Below, in pieces: positions 1 to 10,125 of a DNA stretch of 64,000 bases. Every line of letters starts with the position of its first letter. Position 1 is the stretch's first letter. The position numbers and the translations under genes are program-made. The DNA comes from Hirsutella rhossiliensis (taxonomy: Eukaryota; Ascomycota; Sordariomycetes; Hypocreales; Ophiocordycipitaceae): NCBI RefSeq assembly GCF_020360975.1, contig NW_025408667.1, forward strand, positions 7,502,001 through 7,566,000, given 5' to 3'. The notes below the pieces were generated by a model that saw only the letters and a program-made list of their open reading frames with translations, was not told the DNA's origin and did not search any database.

Positions 1-654
1 CATAATCAAAATCCGTTTCTCCTTGCCGCCGACAACAGCCCTGAGCTGCTACCCCTCCTTCGCGACAACCCCGCGCTGGCCTCTGCTCAAGATGAGCATG
101 GCTACTCTCTTGTCCACGCCGCCGCCAGCTACAACCACCTCGACCTGCTCCGAGCTCTGGTGCACGAGTTCCACGTCAACATCAATATCGTGGACGAGGA
201 TAACGAAACTGCCCTCTTCGTCGTCGAGACGGTGGGCGCTGCGAGAGTTCTAGTGGAGGAATTGTCCGCAGACGTCCGTCACAGGAGCTCAGAAGGATTG
301 ACGGCAGCCGGAAAAATCGAAGCTGAGGGTGACTTTCCGGCCGTCGCAGCCTATCTCACAGGACTCGGATCCTCGACCATCGAGGCTGGCGAGCCGGTGG
401 CCACCACCGCTGTTCCTGACATCATGAACCCTCCGCCGATTGAGGGCATGGATTTCACCCTGGGTACCCTGGATCAGACGGTAGATATTCCTACCGAAGT
501 CGATCCAGAGTTTCGCCGACGCATTGAGGAGCTCGCCCAGAGAGACGACTTCAACACCCCGCAGGGGCAATCTGATCTGCGCAAGCTGGTTGAGGACGCC
601 CTGATGGACCAAGGCCTGGGCGAGGAGCGCAATGTTCGTTCCAAGCGCGCTTGA
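1..654 (+). CDS. Ankyrin-repeat protein, 5'-truncated by the window edge
   Basis: The frame is open from base 1 to a TGA at 652-654, giving 217 visible residues; the start lies outside the window. The N-terminal half reads as two to three ankyrin repeats (for example DEHGYSLVHAAASYNHLDLL and DEDNETALFVVE), followed by an acidic linker and a charged C-terminus with conserved-looking text such as PEFRRRIEELAQRDDF. The layout resembles small fungal ankyrin proteins of the yeast YCR051W type, which are poorly characterised scaffolds; this link is from memory. The gene converges on RPP40, and the two stop codons are only four bases apart. The missing start could be a few codons upstream or in another exon. 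Confidence 0.85.
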   Translation, partial: HNQNPFLLAADNSPELLPLLRDNPALASAQDEHGYSLVHAAASYNHLDLLRALVHEFHVNINIVDEDNETALFVVETVGAARVLVEELSADVRHRSSEGLTAAGKIEAEGDFPAVAAYLTGLGSSTIEAGEPVATTAVPDIMNPPPIEGMDFTLGTLDQTVDIPTEVDPEFRRRIEELAQRDDFNTPQGQSDLRKLVEDALMDQGLGEERNVRSKRA

Positions 655-658
655 GTCA

Positions 659-2074
659 TCAGTCGGACCCCTTTGCCTCCCACATGAGATATTCGTTGGC
701 CGTTCCAGATGCACGCAACAGCGTGAGGTCGTTGGCGTTCCCGGGAACACTACGCGGGAAACCAGTGGCGCTAATTGAAACCCAGAGGTGCGGCGGGCAT
801 GTCTCAAGGGCATCCGTGATGAGATCGCGAAGCCAACTCGCGCCGAGGAACCCATGCCAATTGAGCAGACAGATCTGAGCTTGACCGCCCTTGCTGCACG
901 GTATGCTATATCGTGAGAGAAACGGGTCCACGGCGTCGCCGAGAGTGGCCCGTGGACTTTGCAGGCGATGAAGCGACAGCCACTCGTACAATTCGGTTGC
1001 CGTTTCCTCTAGGCCTGAACGATCCTCCTCGGCCAGGATCGAAGCCGGTACACCGAGCTCGACCTGGGGGACTTGTCGTTTCTGCACGACGGCCGGCGCT
1101 ACAGTGTGATATGTGGGCTTGTATCTCTCCAGTGGGTCGAGACCAGATGCTGTCAAACAAGCAGTCAGGTTTCAGCGTGAGGGCAGAAGGGGCGGCGGGA
1201 TATGACGCACTTGATGGGTCAGCGTTGCAGTAGAGCCATGTCAGCGGCGTGTTAAGGACGCTTTGGCAGGCATATACTAGCCTGTCGAATCCCTTCTTGC
1301 CGATCATCATTGCCGGGCTCATGAGGTCGTATGAGACAACTTTGCAAGAACCAGTTAGAAAACGAAGAGTGGAACGCTGTGATATCCGGAAGAAAATCCT
1401 ACCCCAACTGGGTTTGAGTCCTCGGTTGCCTTTGGGGCCGTGAGGCTTTCCTGTAAGCCCGGCACGCTCGTATGTCTCCTTGTCGAGATACATTTTCAGC
1501 ACACCTAGGCCATGGAGGTTCAGTCGCTCGTCAACGATGCGCTCTTCGTGTCTAGCTGGGTACCTTTGTGCAGCGCAAACACGTTATCCGTTGTTGTCCT
1601 ACCCTCCGAAAGCATCAAGGCGTCTCCTGTGTCGACCGCGTCAGCAAGTCATTGTCGTGTGCAAGGGCACGCCGTCAGGGATCTTCATGCCTTCCTTGAT
1701 GCACTCGGTGAGAAAGTTGGCCTCCAGAAGCTGGCCCAGCGTCATGGTAACGCGGGCGTACACTGGTTGTTGACGCTGCTCGACGAGCTTCTCGTATAGA
1801 ACAGAGAAAAACTCTTGAGGAGCAATCAAATCGACCTTTCACAGTTAGCCTAGCTTGCCGTTTGAATTGCAAAACGGAGCCCGACGAGTCTACCGCGGGA
1901 AAGCATAAGATTGTCGTAGATTTAGTATACCTTGTGGATGAAATCTTGGGCAGCAATCGCCGTCCACGGGTTGCCCCTTTGTGGCAGTTGTTTACGGTCA
2001 ACATGGCCCATTGTGCCGTACGTGACGAAGCACGCGGACGACTGGTAGATGGACGGGGACGGCTGGGGAAACAT
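659..2074 (-). CDS. RPP40: RNase P/MRP protein subunit Rpp40
   Basis: Protein subunit of ribonuclease P, which matures tRNA 5' ends in the nucleus. Exons on the minus strand are 2074-1931, 1835-1691, 1626-1564, 1504-1403, 1339-1211 and 1149-659, joining in phase to 357 residues. Family-typical text runs across the junctions: an N-terminal TMGHVDRKQLP, then GQLLEANFLTECIKEG, LMLSEGR, YLDKETYERAGLTGKPHG, GKKGFDRLVYAC and a C-terminal ELYEWLSLHRLQSPR and WHGFLGASW. The start at 2074 gives the usual fungal N-terminus; an in-frame ATG at 2125 would add 17 residues. Intron 2 (1627-1690) needs a GC donor to keep the frame. Identification rests on recalled fungal Rpp40 sequences. Confidence 0.88.
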
Positions 2075-2572
2075 GGCCGGCTGAGCCTCTCTAAGATGAG
2101 AGGTCTGAGTAGGGGTGAGGACCAACTGGCTGGTCAGTGTCAGGCTTCGCAGGCGAAGTCCACAACGGCGTTGCGCAACGCTGGTCTATTGCTGTATCGT
2201 AGGCTGTGATGGGTGAACTGATCCAAAAACTCGTGCAAAAATAATCGACCCAGGCCAGCGTAGAGGAGAAGGGCGTTGCGAGGGCGCGGATGCTTGTCGG
2301 TGAAATTTCGCACACGTCGAAGTGGACTCGGACTTCACGACCTGACTAACCAAACAACGCCACAATCTCCCAGCTCTGGCAGGCTGGAAAACGACAACAC
2401 CTCTCAGGCCAGCAGCCAAGGTGCAAGCAAGGCATGACCAAGTCCCTGTTGTCGCAAGCTCCCGAACTTTGCAGAAATGCCTTAACATTGGCAGCCACAC
2501 CACCCAAAAGAGGGCTCGTGCAAGTGTAGGTCGACGAGCGCTCTCAGCCGCACAGCAAAGTCTTGGTCAGCC
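2075..2572. promoter_or_regulatory. Divergent promoter region RPP40/TRM11
   Basis: A 498-bp gap between two start codons that face away from each other. It must hold both promoters and 5' leaders. I see no clear TATA box or repeat. Both flanking products act on tRNA (5' maturation and base methylation), so shared control is possible but is only inference. Confidence 0.5.
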
Positions 2573-4144
2573 ATGGACTTTATCGTCAAATTTGCCCAAA
2601 CGCACGAGTCGTTTCGGCTGGCCGAGATTGAGGCCCTGGCCGTTGTCGAGGGCGTCGATTTGGCAGTCGTTAAGTACAGCCTCGAGGCGAGTCTGCTCAC
2701 CACCACCCCTGAGGCAACGTCCCCGGGAGCGCAACTCTGACCGGCCGCAGTCGCCCTTGTGCCTCGTCCGGCTCCCATCTCTCGAGGCCGCTCAAAAGTT
2801 GATTAGACGGTCTGTTCTGGCACAGTCAATCCATGAGCTCTGGGGTTCCGGCGCCACCTTGGACGAGCTTCATCGGTCTGTCAAGGAGCGGACAAGCCAG
2901 ACATGGGCTCGGTTCAAAGGCCTGTCGTTCAAGTTTGCCATCGACTCATACCAGGGGACGCGCTCCGACGGCCAAAGGCTATCCATCATCAACTCGTTCC
3001 GGTTCCTCCCCTTCGAAGGCCCCATCTCCATGTCCCGCCCGGACAATGTCTTCACCGTATTTGAGCTCTGGCCTTTCAACAGCGTGCCCCTCGGCGTTGA
3101 AAATCCAGACATGATGTATCTCGGGCGACTCGTCGCGAGTTCATCGCGCGACGTCATCCTCAAGTTTGACCTCAAAAAAAGAGGCTACATCTCCACCACC
3201 AGCATGGACTCGGAGCTGTCCCTGGTGACGGCCAACATTGCACTCGCCGCGCCAGGCAAGCTCTTCTACGACCCCTTTGTCGGCACAGGCTCTTTCCCCA
3301 TAGCCTGCGCGCACTTTGGCGCCGTCGGATGGGGGAGTGACATTGATGGCCGGAGCATCCGTGGTGACGGGCAGCGCAAGAGTCTACGGGGCAACTTTGA
3401 GCAGTACGGCCTCGGCAGATGCCTAGGCGACATGTTCGCAGCGGACTTGACGAACACGCCCGTAAAGAAGGGGAGAAAGATATGGGATGGCATCGTGTGC
3501 GATCCGCCCTATGGCGTGCGTGAAGGGCTGAGGGTGCTTGGTGTCAGGGACCCGGAGAAGACCCCTTGGGTCATCGAACAAGGAATGAAAAAGGCAGGGT
3601 GTGTATTGTCCCTCATCCTTGCTTCCCCCCTTGCCTGAGAGTGCTTTGAAAACACGTCGAGAGCCTGACCTCTGCAAAGACTTCCCGATTTCGTGCCGCC
3701 AAAGAAGCCCTATAGTTTTCTGGCCATGCTCAGCGATATCCTTGAATTCTCGGCCCAGACCCTCGTGGACAACGGAAGGCTTTCCTTCTGGATGCCCACC
3801 GCCAACGACGAAGACCAGGAGATGACAGTGCCATCGCACCCATGCCTCGAGCTTGTGGTGGTCTGTGTCCAGGTCTTCAACAAATGTGAGGCGATCCCGT
3901 GCTCGGTTTCCGCGGGTTGAATGCTGCATGCATCCCCCCTACGAGCGGGCCCAAACATGTGCTAACTAGTTCGTCAGGGTCGAGGCGTCTCATCACATAT
4001 CGGCGCATTCCAGATGACCAAGTCTCGCAGTCTTTGCTCGAGGCTTACGAGGCACAAAAAAGCGTCCAGCATGTGGGCACAACGGCAGACGAACTGAATC
4101 CATTTCGCCGCGGGTACTTTCATAAGTTCGAGACAAAAGACTAG
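2573..4144 (+). CDS. TRM11: tRNA (guanine-N2)-methyltransferase TRM11
   Basis: Catalytic subunit that, with Trm112, forms N2-methylguanosine at position 10 of tRNA in the cytoplasm. Exons 2573-2686, 2751-3598, 3680-3885 and 3978-4144 join to 444 residues. The first 38 residues (MDFIVKFAQTHESFRLAEIE) and the following SPLCLVRLPS match the THUMP-like N-terminal region. The methyltransferase domain shows the SAM loop DPFVGTGSFP and the catalytic motif CDPPYGVREGL; the C-terminus has PPKKPYSFLAM, LSFWMPTANDEDQE and RRLITYRRIPD. Intron 1 uses a GC donor (GCGAGT). The gene is divergent from RPP40 and converges on VID24. Confidence 0.93.
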
Positions 4145-4477
4145 CATGAGAAGCTGACCCAGCCACCATCTCGTCTCCTTGCCCAAGCCTGTGTGTCGTG
4201 CTTTCAGTATGAGCCTGCGCGTCGGTAGACGTAACAAATGTCCTTTTCTTGCTTCGACACCAACCCGGCCCCATGCCAACCCAGAAACATAGTTGGTGTC
4301 ATCTATGCTGTGTCCCGTTGCTTACGAAGATGTCATTATGGACAAGCGGCGTGCCGCCTTGGGCATTGCCAGATTCATGTCCCAAGCTCCCATAACATCC
4401 TTTCATATACCATTCCAATCGCATATCCCCCCTGTCGCTAAATCAAGGTATCCATCACTTTGTCAAGTGCTAAATCG
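4145..4477. other. Intergenic, convergent 3' regions of TRM11 and VID24
   Basis: A 333-bp gap between two stop codons. No gene or repeat seen; it should contain both polyadenylation sites. Confidence 0.6.
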
Positions 4478-5782
4478 TTACCGAAACTCCGTAGCGCTGA
4501 AACATCCACGGTCCGGGACGTGCTTTAACTCCAGCTGCTGGAACCTAGAGTCCGCCAATAAGCTTCAACAAGTGGCCACTGCTGCGGATCAGGCATGCTT
4601 ACTTTTCGCTTTTGGAGTGGAAGTAGATCCCGTTCACCTCTCCCTTCATCTGGTTGAAACAAATGTAATAAAAGCCCTCGAAGCTGGCTCCCGTTATGGT
4701 TCGCACGCGGTGGTCGGGCACCAGGAAGTGCTCCTTCCATCGCATGAAGATGTTTTCTTTCTGGGCGACATCCTGTATGACGACCGGGCCCTTGCGAACA
4801 TGCTTCTGGAAAGGCCGGAACGCACCAAACTTGCTCCAGTGATTCATGTCCGTTTTCAAGCTCGCGCCCCAGTCCTCGTGCTGAGTGACGAACCCGTACT
4901 TTGATCCAATGATTTCGCCCTCAAAGTACGTCGTGAGGGTTGGATGATCTTCGGTAAGGCCTATAGGCGAAGGGGAGCGTGAGCCCATGTATTCGTTGCC
5001 TCTTCGCGGAACTTGTCTACCCACCTTGGATACGCAGATAGCCGCAAAGAAACGATTCGCGCATATCGACGTGCTTGATTTCTACCTGAACATCGTACAC
5101 CTGCCGCTCGGATTGCTGCGTTCCATGAAATCTGCTGCCGGGGCGGAGATATGACGACGGTGATATTGGGATGGTCTGTCCGCGGTCAGCTCACAAAACC
5201 GGCAGTCCGAACATGACGATGTGCGCTTACCCGCATACTGGAAAAATCCATTCCCATAGAGGTGGAGCTAAAGAGGTCATCCCCGTCATCGTACATGAGC
5301 AAGTCCTGAGGATCCATGTCCCGAGCGAGGGAAGAAGTCGAAGTCCCGCCGGGTGAGCGCCTTGACGCGGTCGACATGGTTTGGCTGACAGGTCCATCAG
5401 GCCCGGATTCGCAGGCCTTGGCTATATCATTGTCTGGCCCGCTCGGCACCGGGGAAGTGATTTCCGTGGCAGTGGATTGCGGGCCAGGAGAAACGGTCGT
5501 GGCTCTCGAGGATGGCTCGGGGGACGATGGTTGGTAGCCTAGGACGCGAGCCTCGTGGCTAGCAACATGTTCCCCTCGGTCGGCATGAGATTCGAAAGCC
5601 GGTGGCGACGGCCCGTCGAGTGATGAGTCGGGTCGCACCTCAATGCTATCAGGCTGCTGTGATGTGGCGGTGGCCTGGTGAGGTGAGCGGGGAGGATACT
5701 GCACGTCGTCGGGGCACGTCGAGAAGGTAAAGGGAGGTGGCGACGAGGGATCGGGCGGTTGGTCTGAAGAAGGAGTCGGCAT
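4478..5782 (-). CDS. VID24: GID/CTLH ubiquitin ligase substrate receptor, Vid24/Gid4 family
   Basis: Substrate receptor of the GID E3 ligase, which recognises N-terminal prolines on gluconeogenic enzymes such as fructose-1,6-bisphosphatase and sends them for degradation. Exons on the minus strand are 5782-5231, 5175-5025, 4960-4603 and 4544-4478, totalling 375 residues. The first ~180 residues are Pro/Ser-rich and disordered; the beta-barrel domain follows, with VEIKHVDMRESFLCGYLRIQ, LTEDHPTLTTYFEGEIIG, WGASLKTDMNHWSKFGAF and GASFEGFYYICFNQ, all hallmark Gid4 text. The start at 5782 was chosen because upstream in-frame sequence looks like leader; the N-terminal boundary is the least certain part. 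Confidence 0.92.
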
Positions 5783-6469
5783 CGTCGTCGGAAGGGGGAC
5801 GAGGGTGCGGTAGGATCGTGCGGGATTGCCTTGAGCAAAGGAAATGTTGCACCGTCGGCGGGTTACGCGGCGGCTGTTGTGACCAAAGGCCGGCCGAAGG
5901 CTTGGGCGTCTTGGTTCGACAGTTGTTGCGCGCAGGCGCCGCCAGCCGAGCGGGAGCGTCACCGGTTGGGCGACAGGGATGGATACGGATACTTGGAGAG
6001 GGCTGTCGACGAGACCGAATATCACCCAGAGGTGCCGTCGAACGTTGGCAATGTCATGAAAGCCAGCCGTTCAGCGCATGGCCAGGGAGTGAGCGGATGG
6101 TTTTGCGGCCAGTTACCGGGCGCGGGCGCGGGAAGACAAAAATGAAGAATGGGCGAGATGGGCGAGCCAGCGGGAAATGGTAAGGCGTGGGTTGGCGGCG
6201 ACAGGAGAGCGACGAGGCGTTTGGCGGAATCGGTTATGTCAACCCTTGGGAGGGCTGGCTGACAGCAGGAGATGCGGTGCAAGTCAGTCGAGGCGCTTTT
6301 GTTGCAGGACGAGCGAGGCCGTACAGTGTCGTACCGAACGCAACCTTCACTGTACCCACATGCCTCGACACCACCGGTGTACGTATGTACTTATGTACAG
6401 TACCTTCCGTACCCGGAGGGACCAGGACAGGCAAGGGTAGCCGAGGACTCTCCGGGCACCCTTACTGTG

Positions 6470-6590
6470 GGCACCTAGGTACCTAGGTAAGCTGCTAAGC
6501 AAGCCCAGGCACTAATTCTATCTACCTTACTGTACGGAGTAGTGCAGTACTGTACTGTACGAAGTACTTAATACCTATCCAGGTACCTAC
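6470..6590. repeat. ACCTAGGT/GGTACC-rich cluster
   Basis: Contains CACCTAGGTACCTAGGTAA at 6472-6490, then TACTGTACTGTAC and CCAGGTACCTAC around 6547-6590. Short palindromic units overlap each other. The same sequence type recurs in other intergenic gaps of this window. Confidence 0.6.
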
Positions 6591-7339
6591 GCGCGAGTGG
6601 GGTTTTTGGACAGGGGGTGTGAGAGCTGCTGGGGTGGCGGTAGCCTCCGCCTTGTCCCGCCTGTGGACAAGGGGGGGAAAAGCCTTTTCAGGCTGGCTAT
6701 TTTTCCCTGGCAAAGGATTTTTCCTGTCGTCAGCTATTGCGACTTCCCGTAGGTACTCCGTGCGGGAGGGAAAAAGGATAAGCGCCCTAGTGCTACGAGG
6801 CGCCTGGATCACGTGATACATGGCACGCCGAGGAGGCAGGCTACGATGCACGAGGAACGAGGCACAAACGACAGGGAACAAGGCAAAAGTTACACACATA
6901 TACGTATCGGACCGACGCCCATGGGGGTCACAGACACAGGGGGCACTGCTGTTCGGCCAAACAGTCTCTACATTGAAAGAGCAGCTACGTTTATACTCTA
7001 TAAGGGCGATTGCGTTGCTTAGTAGGAGAGGGCAAGAGAGAGCGCGCCTTCCGTTACGTGGGTAACAGCTTTCCAAGGCTCCAGCAGGTGGCAGAGACCG
7101 CCGAAAGATGAAAAAGACTGCTAGCAGCTCCTGAAGCCGGTGATGGGGGTTTACTGGAGAATACCTTTCTCGTATTCTGCTAAGTGACATCTCAAAGGAC
7201 GCAACTGCTGTAGCAGTCTTCTCTACTGTAATGGATAGCTGTCGTGACTCTGAGTACTTGTACCTAAAAGGCTTCACCTAAGAGCTGTTTTTACGCCGCT
7301 ATTGGCTGTCACACCCCCTGTCTAAAACACACACCCGCA

Positions 7340-7380
7340 TGGGTACCTATCTACCTAGGTAGCTAAGGTAGGTACCTAAG
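7340..7380. repeat. ACCTAGGT/GGTACC-rich cluster
   Basis: A dense run of GGTACCTAT, CTACCTAGGTAG and AGGTAGGTACCTAAG within about 40 bp of gene-free sequence. Confidence 0.6.
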
Positions 7381-8601
7381 TGTCTGTCAAGTACACGATC
7401 TTTGCTGACAGTGGTGCCGGGTCAACTGTGGCATCAGCAACCCTCTCGAGAACTAAGTGCCTAGTAATTAAGAGACCTACCGGCCAGGTCGAAAAGGCGC
7501 TACGGAGCAGCAATTGACGACGAGGTGAGGCAACGACCGATGATGCATCGGCATTGCGAGACCGCGATCGTGATACTCGCCCCGCCGAGTCGCCCACTCT
7601 GATTTTCCAACGAGCAGAAACAGAGGGACCAACCTTGCCTCGGGTCCTGTACGGGCAAGACCCCGGCTTTCTTTCAGTCGTTGAAGCGGCGTGCGTGGCG
7701 AAGACAGTCGTACTGCACAGGCTATCAAACCCGCGCTTGCGGACTGTGGCGAGCAATACCCTCCATTCTGGATGCGCAAACCTACCCCAGACCTCCCGAG
7801 CGCTGGGAGGCCCCTGCGTCGGCGTGTCAGCACTGCTCTCCCACCGGCTGTTGACAAGCTGGTCTCGGCACTGGGGGATAAGGTGTATTTGAAGCCGTCC
7901 TTGCCCCCCCCCCGTCTTTTCCGTGGTCCCTGATGTGCGTTTGGGCGACCAATTGGGCACCCAGCTGCTTCTGAAGGTATCCGTAACTTACACGTGCTCC
8001 TAACCAGCTCCCCTCCTACGCACCCCGACCGTACCCTTTTATATTTCCCGGCAGGTCCAGCACCCCTTGGGTCATCGGGGCATCTTCCCGAGCAGCTCGG
8101 GCCTCAATTATCCATGGTTGGGCACGAAGCCAACGAATTCCATGATGAACCCTCGTCACACAAGCTGTGAGTGGCCGTGACAGAGGTAAGTTACACGGTC
8201 ACAGAAAGGCGAGGCCGCCGGGTCAGCAGACAAAGCACCGACCGTCAGTGCATTGGCGCAGCCGATGTGTTAGGCGTCATTCGTCAACGTCCAGGATCTA
8301 GACGGACATCTATCGATGCGATTCACACACGAAGTACTCCTGTGAGCAGTATTTCCTGCCCCACGCCCTTTGCACATACATCCTCGATGATCGAGACGGG
8401 ACAGCCGCTTCCAACGCTTTTCCGGAACCATGATCCTGTCATTTCTCGCCAGTGGTTGATTGCACACGTGAGCCCAGGCCCCGTTTGACGGCGAGTTCCT
8501 AGCCAAAGCTTGGCAGAAAACTGAACGATTGTCGTAGGTGGTGTCATTGAGCCGTTATCATCCAAGGCTGTGCAGGAAAATAGCCTATTTCCCCATACTA
8601 C

Positions 8602-9384
8602 TCAAATAGGCTTGATCTTGAAGTGAAGAGCAATCAAGCTAAAAACCAACGCCTTGAGGTCCTGGGCGAGATAGTAGAAGACGCGGAGGCCCTCGGGGTC
8701 GGCAGATTCAGTGACGTCGACCAGCGAGCCGATTTTGGCCGTCTGCGAGTTGTGAGCGCCGGTTACGACCGGAGAAAAGCGCACTCGACACGAACCTCGA
8801 AGGAGATGTGCTCGTTGCCCATTCGAATCTCGAGTTCTTGACGACCGTCCTTGTTCTTCTGTGGCCATTTCGAGTCATCTTCCCTGTCGCGCTGTCAGAG
8901 CATGTAGTAGACCAGAGAACCAAGGCTGTCCGACTCACTTGACGATCTCACTCGTCTTGACAATACGCTTTATTTCGTCGACAATGACCGAACTGACACA
9001 CACTGTTTCAGAAGTCGACGACGGTCAGCGCATCCACGCGCCCTCCTCAAGACGCGCGACCTTGGCGTCATACTTACTCTCTTTGCGAATGAGACTGTCG
9101 TTGCGATAGTTGGAGTTGTTTGCGTATCGCGTCACAGCACTGCGGCCGTCGCCCACGGCCCTAAAGTCAAATTCTGCGATTTTTCAAGTTAGGATCAAGG
9201 CCGTCGCCGCAGATGCAGTGGCTCATGGGGAGGCTCATACCCAGGAACTCATGGCCAAAGCGACCCATGTGCCCCGAACTGCATGTGGTTCTCCGGTGAG
9301 CATGTTGATGACGACGAGCACAGCGTCAGGCACGGCAACAACTCACTAGTATCGAAGATAGAACGGCTCGTAGGACGAAGACAT
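8602..9384 (-). CDS. mago: Mago nashi, exon-junction complex core protein
   Basis: Mago pairs with Y14/RBM8A and sits on spliced mRNA upstream of exon junctions. Six short exons on the minus strand, 9384-9347, 9278-9241, 9173-9078, 9002-8939, 8883-8796 and 8742-8602, join to 154 residues, close to the usual ~147. Nearly every exon carries unmistakable text: FYLRYYSGH across junction 1, [61 protein letters not shown] and the ending [11 protein letters not shown]. Introns are 53-75 nt with GT-AG ends. The variable N-terminus (MSSSYEP) is read from the only ATG in phase. It is divergent from SEC26. Confidence 0.96.
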
Positions 9385-10125
9385 GGCGGCTGTGGATCGT
9401 CGAGCTTGAAACAAACGAGTGCAGCCAGCCAGGCCTTGCACACAAGGAGGTGGGAGGATGAGGAAAATCCCTTACCTAAGCGTGGCGCCTGGTCTTTTCA
9501 CTCAGAGACCCTCCCGCTTAGTAACCCGGTACAGTACAAGCAAGCCTGGCGGGCATTCATTTCATCAGTCCAGCTGCCATGCTCCTAGAAGCCTCCTATC
9601 TAGCGTAGGCACATATGAGAAGCACATAACTGGTGAGTGATTTAGACTCTCAACTCGATTTAAACAACTATACAACAAGAACAGAAGGATGAACACTCCT
9701 AATATAGGCGTAAAGGGAGATGCTAATTGGCAGAATCTTTGCTCCCCACTTGTAGCAGGCCGAATGGGAAAGGAGTCGCCAAGGGTCCGCTGTACGGTAC
9801 CTTCCACGTGACACGCCAGGTTGCCAAGTCGTTCGTGCCACCTGTTTCTAGCTGTCGGGCCAGCCATTGCATCTCCGGAAAGTTGGCCATTGTCCAAGTG
9901 AAGAGCTGGCTTCTATAAACTCGGCACGCCCTGGCGACTCCGGCCCTGGAACTGGTGTTTCGACAACGGACGGGACTGTCGAGCCAGCCAACCCACTCAG
10001 TCCTCTGCATCCTGGCACTCTCGCAGCTCCCGAGTCGCCGAGCCCTTGAGCCCCTCTCCCATCCTACGGTCGTGATTCCACATCCAACGATTGCCGAAAC
10101 AGCGCTGCGATAACCAACCGCCGCC
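9385..10125. promoter_or_regulatory. Divergent promoter region mago/SEC26
   Basis: 741 bp between two start codons pointing apart. No ORF of interest; no clear TATA box. It must hold both 5' leaders. Confidence 0.5.

Larger units (their letters stand above)
5783..8601. other. Long intergenic region, no gene seen
   Basis: About 2.8 kb between VID24 and Mago nashi. Six-frame reading gives only short ORFs without family features. It contains two clusters of the recurrent ACCTAGGT/GGTACC sequence (about 6470-6590 and 7340-7380). The part next to 5782 must hold the VID24 promoter. A non-coding RNA cannot be excluded. Confidence 0.5.

Noticed and set aside
5316..6183. Plus-strand ORFs around 5.3-6.2 kb
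   Set aside because: They lie opposite the Pro/Ser-rich first exon and leader of VID24 and show only composition-driven sequence.
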